NCBI GenBank assembly: GCA_022781015.1
Contig: JALEUF010000187.1
Location: forward strand, 1-12,538
Length of the DNA stretch: 12,538 nucleotides
Origin: Caryophanales bacterium
GTDB taxonomy: Bacteria; Bacillota_I; Bacilli_A; RFN20; CAG-826
Direction: 5' to 3'
Part shown: piece after piece, positions 1 to 4,484 of the stretch
Position numbering within the stretch: the first letter of the stretch is position 1
How the letters are laid out: every line of letters starts with the position of its first letter
Translations under genes and position numbers: made by a program
Notes under the pieces: model-generated
What the model saw: the letters and a program-made list of their open reading frames with translations, nothing else
What the model was told of the DNA's origin: nothing
Databases searched by the model: none

Positions 1-644
1 ATTTTATATTTTCCATCCATATTTGGAAGAGTCAAATAGGATGGATTAGTCCTTATTCCATCAAATTCTATATCTACATTTACTTTGAATAAAGCAAGTA
101 TCATCAAGGCTAATTTCCTTAAAGAAATATCTTTATTTGAAGAAATTATAGACAAACAAAAATCTTTATCTTTGTTTTCGATATTTTTTTCTTTAGAAAT
201 GCTAGAAAGATAAAAATAGATGGTTTCATTAGGAGAATCTAAGGGCGGAACTCCCCCATCGTTAGATTCATTAATCTTCTTTTTATATGACGAAAGAATT
301 TCTCTTTCTTCTTTTTCAATCTTGCTTTTATATTCCCTTAGGCATTCTTCCACTTCTTGAGAAACATAAGGATAAGTTTCATAGACATCTAATTTATTAC
401 GTGCATCAGCAAATTCTAGTTCTGCTAAAGATAATTCGATATCCATCTTTATTAAAGAAGCTGGTTTATATTCAAATAAAGCATCCCTATTGGATTCTAT
501 TAAAGATGATGCTTCCTTGGTATTAGATTTAGCAATAAGGGCGATTAATCTAAAATAAATCGATTCAACATCAGTTTTGTCTTTAGTTAAATCTAATACT
601 TCATCAAACTTGTTATCTGTTAATAATTTTTCTTCTATTCGCAT
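1..644 (-). CDS. Partial helical-repeat protein, possibly DUF3196/TPR-like
   Basis: This frame is open from an ATG at 644 to the window edge (214 codons visible; the C-terminus lies outside). The product starts MRIEEKLLTDNKFDEVLDL and is mostly alpha-helical and charged, with paired-helix segments over residues 1-115. The stretch around residues 85-100 (YETYPYVSQEVEECLREY) resembles, from memory, the DUF3196 family, TPR-like proteins of unknown function found in Mollicutes and Bacilli. A charged linker (about 105-130) precedes a second helical region that looks like short HEAT-type repeats. No catalytic motif is visible. A TAAAAT box with an upstream TGG (extended -10) ends 6 nt before the ATG and no Shine-Dalgarno is present, so the mRNA may be leaderless. 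The gene is 43 nt downstream of the DUF2442-HTH gene. That it is a real gene is fairly secure; the family name is tentative. Confidence 0.7.
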   Translation of the reverse strand, partial: MRIEEKLLTDNKFDEVLDLTKDKTDVESIYFRLIALIAKSNTKEASSLIESNRDALFEYKPASLIKMDIELSLAELEFADARNKLDVYETYPYVSQEVEECLREYKSKIEKEEREILSSYKKKINESNDGGVPPLDSPNETIYFYLSSISKEKNIENKDKDFCLSIISSNKDISLRKLALMILALFKVNVDIEFDGIRTNPSYLTLPNMDGKYK

Positions 645-650
645 AGAGAT

Positions 651-659
651 ATTTTACCA
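651..659 (-). promoter_or_regulatory. Extended -10 promoter of the left-edge gene
   Basis: On the minus strand TGG-TAAAAT (659-651) forms an extended -10 element and is followed by only 6 nt before the ATG at 644. A TTGCAA lies 20 nt upstream, too far for a standard -35. Transcription would begin at or next to the start codon. Confidence 0.45.
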
Positions 660-687
660 CAAAGGTAATTTTAGGGTTGCAAATAAG

Positions 688-1257
688 TTATAAACCTAAA
701 TCCTTTTTCAACTCTTCTACCGATGAATAAGATTCGTCGCTGTCTGTTTCATTCATCGCATCTATAGTTTTCTTGTTTGGATGATATTTACTTGTAACAG
801 TCAAAGTTAAGCCTAATGGACTTAGATAATTTAAAAGAGTACTTAATTGAACATCGGTTTCACCTTTTTCAATACGTGCAATCCCACTTTGAGGAATATC
901 AATAAATGAGGATACTTGTTTTTGGGTTATCCTTTGATTTTTTCTAGCCTCTTTAGCTAACTTATATATATCCTTTATTATCTTTTCATTTTCCTTTTTC
1001 GAGTCATAAATTACGCCATATTTAATGATTTCATCAATGGATAATGATACATTTTCCGTAAAAATAATTTTCTTATGGAAACGATCAATCTCACCACAAT
1101 AAAAAACATCGACATCATTTATGACACTAAATTCCGGCTTATCAGCAATAATCTTGTTGAAATCGATTCTCATTCTTTTTCCATTACTTAAAAGAGTCAA
1201 ATAATTCAATCCAATCCCAGGTACTGCAGCTTTTATAGATAGTTCATTCTTTTTCAT
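688..1257 (-). CDS. DUF2442-like domain fused to HipB/HigA-like HTH; orphan antitoxin or regulator
   Basis: The 189-residue product has two parts. Residues 1-80 have the pattern of a DUF2442 domain (a short beta-rich module: LNYLTLLSNGKRMRIDF, then a central 'IND' and a terminal 'SIDEIIKYG'). Residues about 95-153 form an XRE/Cro helix-turn-helix (RITQKQVSSFIDIPQSGIARIEKGE) ending in the LGLTLTV strand typical of HipB/HigA-type antitoxins. A 35-residue acidic tail (DSDESYSS) follows. I chose the ATG at 1257 over those at 1263 and 1284 because AGAGG sits 7 nt upstream of it. DUF2442 proteins are often paired with DUF4160 or other toxins, but no toxin-sized frame adjoins this one, so it may be an orphan antitoxin or a self-regulating repressor. 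The 12-bp inverted repeat at its promoter fits autoregulation. It follows the hipT terminator, so it is probably a separate unit. Confidence 0.8.
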   Translation of the reverse strand: MKKNELSIKAAVPGIGLNYLTLLSNGKRMRIDFNKIIADKPEFSVINDVDVFYCGEIDRFHKKIIFTENVSLSIDEIIKYGVIYDSKKENEKIIKDIYKLAKEARKNQRITQKQVSSFIDIPQSGIARIEKGETDVQLSTLLNYLSPLGLTLTVTSKYHPNKKTIDAMNETDSDESYSSVEELKKDLGL

Positions 1258-1275
1258 ATCCATACCTCTTTTATA

Positions 1276-1320
1276 ATATAACAAATTTAATATATTTTTT
1301 ATATACCGAATTTGTTATAT
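1276..1320. promoter_or_regulatory. Perfect 12-bp inverted repeat, candidate operator
   Basis: ATATAACAAATT (1276-1287) is repeated as its exact reverse complement AATTTGTTATAT (1309-1320), with 21 bp between the arms. Arm centres are 33 bp apart, about three helical turns, so both half-sites face the same side of the DNA. A further TTGTTATA lies at 1326-1333, 14 bp from the matching part of the right arm. The repeat sits just upstream of the Shine-Dalgarno of the DUF2442-HTH gene, where its own HTH protein could bind and loop or occlude the promoter. Binding by that protein is inference. Confidence 0.6.
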
Positions 1321-1344
1321 AAATATTGTTATAAATTCAATAGT

Positions 1345-1375
1345 AAAAAGACGGAATCAATCACTATTCCGCCTT
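1345..1375 (-). terminator. Intrinsic terminator overlapping the hipT stop codon
   Basis: On the minus strand AAGGCGGAAT (1375-1366) pairs with ATTCCGTCTT (1357-1348), giving a 10-bp stem with one G.U pair, an 8-nt loop and a run of five U starting inside the stem (1349-1345). The hipT stop codon TAG (1366-1364) lies at the stem-loop junction, so the last codons of hipT form the stem. It ends the hipBST operon. Confidence 0.75.
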
Positions 1376-2308
1376 CATTCTTCTCATGTTTTTCTTTATT
1401 AGTTTAATCCAAGTTGTCCTAGCATTTTGATTTAATGATGAACTTGATATTGTCTCAATCATTACTTCTTGCTTTGAATTAATAAAATTGATTATGTTAT
1501 CTTTTGCTTTTGGATCAATATTAGAATTTTTGGCAAATTCATCAAAATCAATTCTTCTCAGATTATTCTTTCTTCCATTAAATCTCATACCTAGTTCTAC
1601 TTGATCAAATCGAATTATTTTTTTAGTTGGTAATAAATCATAGAAACTAGATAAAGATAGCCTTCCTTCTTCATCCATCATGAACGAGAAATTTTTAAGA
1701 TGCATATCGCTATTACCGATAACAAAGCAAAAATATAAACACCTAAAGAGGTTCAATTTATCTAGATATGGATTAGAAGAATGCTTATCAATCAAAGACA
1801 TACATTCTTCATAAGAAGACCTATATTTATCTTCTGTATAAGTAAGTGTTGCCTGTGCAAAATCTTCCATATGTATCTTATAATCACCATTTCTATCAAT
1901 ACGCTTGGTGATATATGCTAATTCATTATTGTCGTTAATAGGAATTAATGCATGGGGCACTACTTTTAAGCCACATTCGTTTGCTAGAAGCATGCCAATA
2001 TGTTCAAATTCAGGTAATTGTTTATATTTAGATGATTGGGGTTTTAATATATATCCAGAAGGAAAGCCAATTATAGTCAATCTAGGTCTTCTTCTATTAT
2101 CTAAATCTAGATGCAATGATAGTTTTTCTTGAACTCCAGTCATTGTAGTTTTGTTTTGGAGTTGAGTTAATGCTAGCTTTTTAAGATCTTTATCATTAAG
2201 TTCTATACTTGGAAGTGAATTCGTGCCGAAAAAATGCTTGATACAGCTTTTATGCCATAAGCCTTCTTCGATTTCCTTGTTGCAGCAAAGACAGTATTTC
2301 TTTTCCAT
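1364..2308 (-). CDS. hipT: HipT, toxin kinase of a split-HipA (HipBST) system
   Basis: This 314-residue protein is a HipA-family Ser/Thr kinase lacking the N-subdomain 1, which is encoded separately by the gene before it. The N-terminus has the Cys-rich start of HipT proteins (CLCC at 6-9, then WHKSC and FFGT). The Gly-rich loop is TTMTGVQEKL (54-63). Lys89 in YILKPQ is the ATP-binding lysine, Asp201 in GNSDMHLKN the catalytic base, Asn206 and Asp224 (in FYDLLPT) the metal ligands. In E. coli O127 HipBST (established knowledge) HipT phosphorylates tryptophanyl-tRNA synthetase, halts translation and is neutralised mainly by HipS; its loop carries two autophosphorylated serines in an S-x-S motif. 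Here the equivalent residues appear to be Thr55 and Thr57. One base separates the hipS stop from this ATG, with AGGAAG upstream. All kinase residues are intact, so it is probably active; its target here is unknown. Confidence 0.9.
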   Translation of the reverse strand: MEKKYCLCCNKEIEEGLWHKSCIKHFFGTNSLPSIELNDKDLKKLALTQLQNKTTMTGVQEKLSLHLDLDNRRRPRLTIIGFPSGYILKPQSSKYKQLPEFEHIGMLLANECGLKVVPHALIPINDNNELAYITKRIDRNGDYKIHMEDFAQATLTYTEDKYRSSYEECMSLIDKHSSNPYLDKLNLFRCLYFCFVIGNSDMHLKNFSFMMDEEGRLSLSSFYDLLPTKKIIRFDQVELGMRFNGRKNNLRRIDFDEFAKNSNIDPKAKDNIINFINSKQEVMIETISSSSLNQNARTTWIKLIKKNMRRMKAE

Positions 2309-2309
2309 T

Positions 2310-2621
2310 TTATTTCACTTCCTTAACTGAAACCGCCCCGATGCTATCTTCGCCTAAAAGAAGCAATAAAGACATCCTATCGTTAGGATTGACTTTCCAG
2401 TTGTCTTCAACAACATTTAATAGCCATCCTTCTACGATTAATCCATCAAAGAAAGGAAATAATTTCTTTGATATAAAAGCTTCTTTTTGAAGAGGGAAAT
2501 TAACTGATATAGGATGTCCTTTTTCTATAAAATCATTTGTATATTGGAATTCAAAATGATCATCAAAGTCAGTAAGAAAACCTGCTAATAAATCTTTAAA
2601 ATAAACTTCTGCCCTTCTCAT
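2310..2621 (-). CDS. hipS: HipS, small antitoxin equal to HipA N-subdomain 1
   Basis: The 103-residue product matches the HipA N-terminal 'couple' subdomain alone: an AGFL start, HPISVNFPLQKEAF (36-49), LFPFFDGLIVEGWL (54-67), and a C-terminal LLLLGEDSIGAVSV (86-99). In fused HipA these lines lead directly into the kinase; here the frame stops and the kinase starts afresh 2 nt later, the defining arrangement of hipBST loci. In the characterised E. coli O127 system HipS inhibits HipT and a conserved tryptophan enters the kinase active site; Trp66 in EGW is the likely equivalent (inference by motif position). The start ATG overlaps the hipB stop as ATGA (2621-2618), with AAAGGA 7 nt upstream, so translation of the three genes is tightly coupled. 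Confidence 0.88.
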   Translation of the reverse strand: MRRAEVYFKDLLAGFLTDFDDHFEFQYTNDFIEKGHPISVNFPLQKEAFISKKLFPFFDGLIVEGWLLNVVEDNWKVNPNDRMSLLLLLGEDSIGAVSVKEVK

Positions 2622-2824
2622 TTATCTATCCTTTCTACTTTTAAAGTTAGGTTGAATAACTTAAGTATCTTATTTAATGTCTTAACATTAGGAAATGATG
2701 TACCTTGCTCGATAGATCTAATAGTAGGCAACGAAACTCCAGACAGAATTGATAGTTCTTCTTGAGACATCTTTAGTTTCTTGCGTTCTTCTTTAATAAT
2801 TCTAGAAAAATATAAATCATCCAT
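2618..2824 (-). CDS. hipB: HipB, XRE-family HTH protein of the HipBST system
   Basis: This 68-residue protein is a single XRE/Cro helix-turn-helix: IKEERKKLKMSQEELSILSGVS (10-31) and LPTIRSIEQGTSFPNVKTLNKILKLFNLTLKV (32-63), the last strand typical of HipB dimerisation. In the family HipB represses its own operon by binding inverted operators and helps neutralise the kinase; in HipBST the main inhibitor is HipS and HipB augments it. It is first in the hipB-hipS-hipT operon. No Shine-Dalgarno precedes the ATG; TTGCAA, 17 bp, AATAAT ends 6 nt before it, pointing to a leaderless or nearly leaderless mRNA. A 10-bp direct repeat just upstream of the -35 may be its operator. Confidence 0.88.
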   Translation of the reverse strand: MDDLYFSRIIKEERKKLKMSQEELSILSGVSLPTIRSIEQGTSFPNVKTLNKILKLFNLTLKVERIDK

Positions 2825-2830
2825 ATCTAT

Positions 2831-2859
2831 ATTATTCTAAAAATCAATCATAATTGCAA
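2831..2859 (-). promoter_or_regulatory. Promoter of hipBST
   Basis: On the minus strand TTGCAA (2859-2854), a 17-bp spacer and AATAAT (2836-2831) form a plausible sigma-A promoter. The -10 ends 6 nt before the hipB ATG, so the start site would fall at about the A of the start codon. Confidence 0.5.
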
Positions 2860-2861
2860 GT

Positions 2862-2883
2862 AAACTATATATAAAACTATATA
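2862..2883. repeat. Tandem 10-bp direct repeat upstream of hipB
   Basis: AAACTATATA occurs at 2862-2871 and 2874-2883, a 12-bp period, immediately upstream of the hipB -35 box. Position suggests an operator, but the surrounding DNA (2862-2935) is extremely AT-rich, so chance repetition is possible. Confidence 0.35.
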
Positions 2884-3044
2884 ATATATTAGTATCTATT
2901 AGATTTTATATACTTTTTTATATAATAAACCTAACGCTTACAATATTAATTACCTATCGTATTTAATAATTCGATGTTAAATTTAACTACCAGGTTTAGT
3001 TTCATGTTAATGGAATAAGCCAATGATAGCTAATGACTGCCGCC
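2884..3044. other. AT-rich non-coding gap between hipB promoter and DUF1016 remnant
   Basis: I find no continuous frame on either strand here. The left part (about 2880-2935) is nearly pure A/T; the right part (about 3000-3044) is more mixed and may include further unrecognisable DUF1016 sequence. The missing nuclease domain should have lain here, so the hipBST side probably marks a deletion or insertion junction. Confidence 0.5.
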
Positions 3045-3427
3045 TAGAGGGAATTCTTTTTTCTTCTATTGAAGACTTATCAGAAAAGATAGCTATATTA
3101 TTGGTCCAACATATTTGTCTCACCAGTGGTGCGACAATTTCATCGTCTTGATAAGTTCCATAAAATTATACCATCCTAAAAAGGCCACGTTTATCAAAAC
3201 CTTTCAGAGTTGGATATGTTTTTTAATTCCTTCAGCAATGGTTTCAATTACTTTGGATCCCCATTTTTCAGAAGTGACTTTGCCTGATAAATATTCGCCG
3301 ATTTCCCAATACATCGTTACCAACTCTTCATTAATTTTGCGATAAGCATTTTACCGATGTTACTAATAATTTTTAATATCTCCGAAGTGAATTCTTTGTC
3401 AATCGGAGCTAGTTTCCTACTTTTCAT
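3045..3427 (-). pseudogene. Decayed DUF1016 (YhcG/PDDEXK nuclease family) N-terminal fragment
   Basis: Read across three frames, the minus strand encodes a clear DUF1016 N-terminal domain: MKSRKLAPIDKEFTSEILK, then YRKINEELVTMYWEIGEYLS...EKWGSKVIETIAEGIKK, YPTLKGFDKRGLFRM, and FYGTYQDDEIVAPLVRQICWTNNIAIFS. The lesions are a 1-nt loss near 3347 (ATG-GCT reduced to ATGCT), a 1-nt loss near 3217, a CAA-to-TAA nonsense change at 3168-3166, and loss of everything after about 3050, so the C-terminal PDDEXK-type domain is absent. The original ATG at 3427 overlaps the end of the DUF4314 gene by 11 nt, so the two were once one coupled operon. Intact family members are found with restriction-modification and other defence genes. 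Three separate lesions make sequencing error unlikely. Confidence 0.85.
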
Positions 3428-3599
3428 TTTTTTCTTCTATTAGTTTATATTGATCAACACTGGTAATTAGTGCGCATCCGCCCCAACTTCCATGAATTTG
3501 CCCAATATCATCGATATGTTCAACAATTCCAGCTCTTCCGCTATATTGAGGTTCGCCATTCATATAGACGATTCTAATTTTGTCGCCAACTTTAACCAT
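3417..3599 (-). CDS. DUF4314 family small protein
   Basis: The 60-residue product MVKVGDKIRIVYMNGEP then YSGRAGIVEHIDDIGQIHGSWGGCALI matches, from memory, the DUF4314 pattern: a small beta-barrel-like domain with an SH3/KOW flavour (a G-D-K-I-R start and an alternating hydrophobic 'GxxGxVxxIDDxGQIHGxWGG' core). Its function is unknown. The ATG at 3599 has AAAGGAG 9 nt upstream, the best Shine-Dalgarno in the island, and the frame is intact although the nuclease-family gene after it has decayed. It lies about 55 nt downstream of the structured RNA's terminal U-run, the place where IscB would start if that RNA is an omega RNA. DUF4314 is often seen on mobile or phage-like DNA. Confidence 0.8.
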   Translation of the reverse strand: MVKVGDKIRIVYMNGEPQYSGRAGIVEHIDDIGQIHGSWGGCALITSVDQYKLIEEKNEK

Positions 3600-3653
3600 A
3601 AATAAAATCTCCTTTCGTTAGCTAGACAAGTCGTGCTTTCGAAAGGGGATAAT

Positions 3654-3890
3654 AAAAACCGCCACTATAACGAAAACACCTTCTTGCAGTTATCGACCTA
3701 GTCCATTAACTGCTGGTGTTACGTCATCCTCGTGACGGCCACATGCTCAATTAATTCTAATTGTAGGGAGCGCGATGATCTTCTTGAACATAGAAGCGTC
3801 TCCTACGCGACCTCTTCTTCTATGCCCTCATACCACTACTGGGCAATACTTTCCCTATTACCACGCCCTAACACGTAGCGTGGTAGCTTT
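3654..3890 (-). ncRNA. Large structured RNA, HEARO / IscB omega-RNA-like (IscB absent)
   Basis: Reading 5'-3' on the minus strand: an 8-bp hairpin TACCACGC/GCGTGGTA (3885-3859); a short GCCC/GGGC pairing; an 8-bp stem CATAGAAG/CTTCTATG (3824-3789) with an inner GCGT/ACGC; a CAATTA-GAAT-TAATTG hairpin (3763-3748); then one long interrupted helix (3738-3659): CCGUCAC/GUGGCGG, AUGACG/CGUUAU, AACACC/GGUGUU and GCAGUUA/UAACUGC, separated by a GAGG bulge and small internal loops and capped by a 14-nt loop. The helix ends directly in UUUUU (3658-3654). Its U.G and G.U pairs work only in minus-strand RNA. No frame explains the region. The order of elements, ~230-nt size and the GAGGAUGA-type internal loop recall HEARO (omega RNA of IscB), with the guide expected just 5' of the first hairpin. 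That the RNA is real is likely; the family is a hypothesis. ROOL, GOLLD or a new class remain possible. Confidence 0.6.
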
Positions 3891-3994
3891 GAATATTAAT
3901 TATGCTTATATTAGGACAAAGATTTCCAAGCGCGAACAATATAAATATCCAAACACGATTATTTTATCAAATTACCTCTTCATAATTAAGGGCA

Positions 3995-4256
3995 ACTTTT
4001 AATTTTTGAGAACTAATTTGCAGATTGTTACTTGGCAGAATCGTTCCAACAAATGGTATCAAAGCAACAAATCCACCCTTGACCACGGGTATTTTTGGCT
4101 ATCTTGCCCCAATTAGTGAATGTTATATTCCCTTTTCGCCAATTCTCCGTATTCTATGGAAGCTGGCAGCATTTTTCAAATGCCCCATTATATAAGGTTT
4201 GTAATCATCGCATACATGTCTTAAACGGTCTATTCCGCCTTCCTGAACCGGTAACA
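3995..4256 (-). pseudogene. Degenerate coding-like stretch, unidentified
   Basis: One minus-strand frame runs from an ATG at 4256 (MLPVQEGGIDRLRHVCDDYK...) and, apart from two nonsense codons about 47 and 55 codons in, continues to GGFVALIPFVGTILPSNN and NYEEVI before a TGA. Base composition is less AT-rich than the flanks, as in a former coding region, but another minus frame and the plus strand are also largely open, so the reading is uncertain. I do not recognise the product. It lies between the tRNA-Arg terminator and the structured RNA and could be the remnant of an element that entered next to the tRNA. Confidence 0.3.
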
Positions 4257-4281
4257 TTTGATAAACCAATGATAACAAAAT

Positions 4282-4309
4282 AAAAACACGTACTAGTTAC
4301 AATACGTGC
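4282..4309 (-). terminator. Intrinsic terminator of tRNA-Arg
   Basis: On the minus strand GCACGTA (4309-4303) pairs with TACGTGU (4292-4286), with one G.U pair and a 10-nt loop, and runs into UUUUU (4286-4282). The G.U pair would be an A.C mismatch in plus-strand RNA, so the terminator serves the minus-strand tRNA, whose 3' end is 13 nt upstream. Confidence 0.75.
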
Positions 4310-4321
4310 ATTTTATTATAC

Positions 4322-4398
4322 TGGCGCGCCTAAACCGACTCGAACGGTTGACCCACAGCTTAGAAGGCTGTTGCTCTATCCAGCTGAGCTATAGGCGC
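4322..4398 (-). tRNA. tRNA-Arg (anticodon TCT)
   Basis: The minus strand folds as a full cloverleaf: acceptor stem GCGCCTA/TAGGCGC, D-arm AGCTCAGCTGGATAGAGC, anticodon stem ACAGC/GCTGT with loop CTTCTAA (anticodon TCT, reading AGA and probably AGG), T-arm with TTCGAGT, discriminator G and an encoded CCA. The length is 77 nt. AGA is a main arginine codon in the neighbouring genes. It has its own promoter and terminator and sits at the boundary between core genes and the accessory island, a usual integration spot, although I found no second copy of its 3' end in the window. Confidence 0.96.
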
Positions 4399-4407
4399 AG
4401 CGTCGAT

Positions 4408-4436
4408 ATAATATGCAAAATAGCAAAAAATATCAA
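4408..4436 (-). promoter_or_regulatory. Promoter of tRNA-Arg
   Basis: On the minus strand TTGATA (4436-4431), a 17-bp spacer and TATTAT (4413-4408) match the sigma-A consensus well. The -10 ends 9 nt before the first base of the tRNA. Confidence 0.8.
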
Positions 4437-4484
4437 TAGGCAACAATCAATATAGACTTTATTTTTAAGCTAATTACCTAGTAA

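Noticed and set aside
688..1284. Start of the DUF2442-HTH gene at 1284 or 1263
   Set aside because: The 1284 start lies within the inverted repeat with no Shine-Dalgarno, and the AGAGG directly abuts 1263; spacing is right only for 1257.
3115..3345. Open plus-strand frame of 76 codons
   Set aside because: It is antisense to the clear DUF1016 remnant.
3775..4002. Open plus-strand frame of 75 codons
   Set aside because: It lies over the hairpins of the structured RNA on the other strand and has no Shine-Dalgarno or protein-like pattern.
4095..4283. Open plus-strand frame of 62 codons near the tRNA
   Set aside because: It starts at TTG with no Shine-Dalgarno, runs into the tRNA terminator region and has no recognisable motif; the opposite strand is also largely open here, so this is probably a shadow of a decayed minus-strand gene.
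4322..4398. tRNA-Arg 3' end as an attachment site with a duplicate
   Set aside because: No second copy of the tRNA 3' end occurs within the window, and no integrase gene is present.
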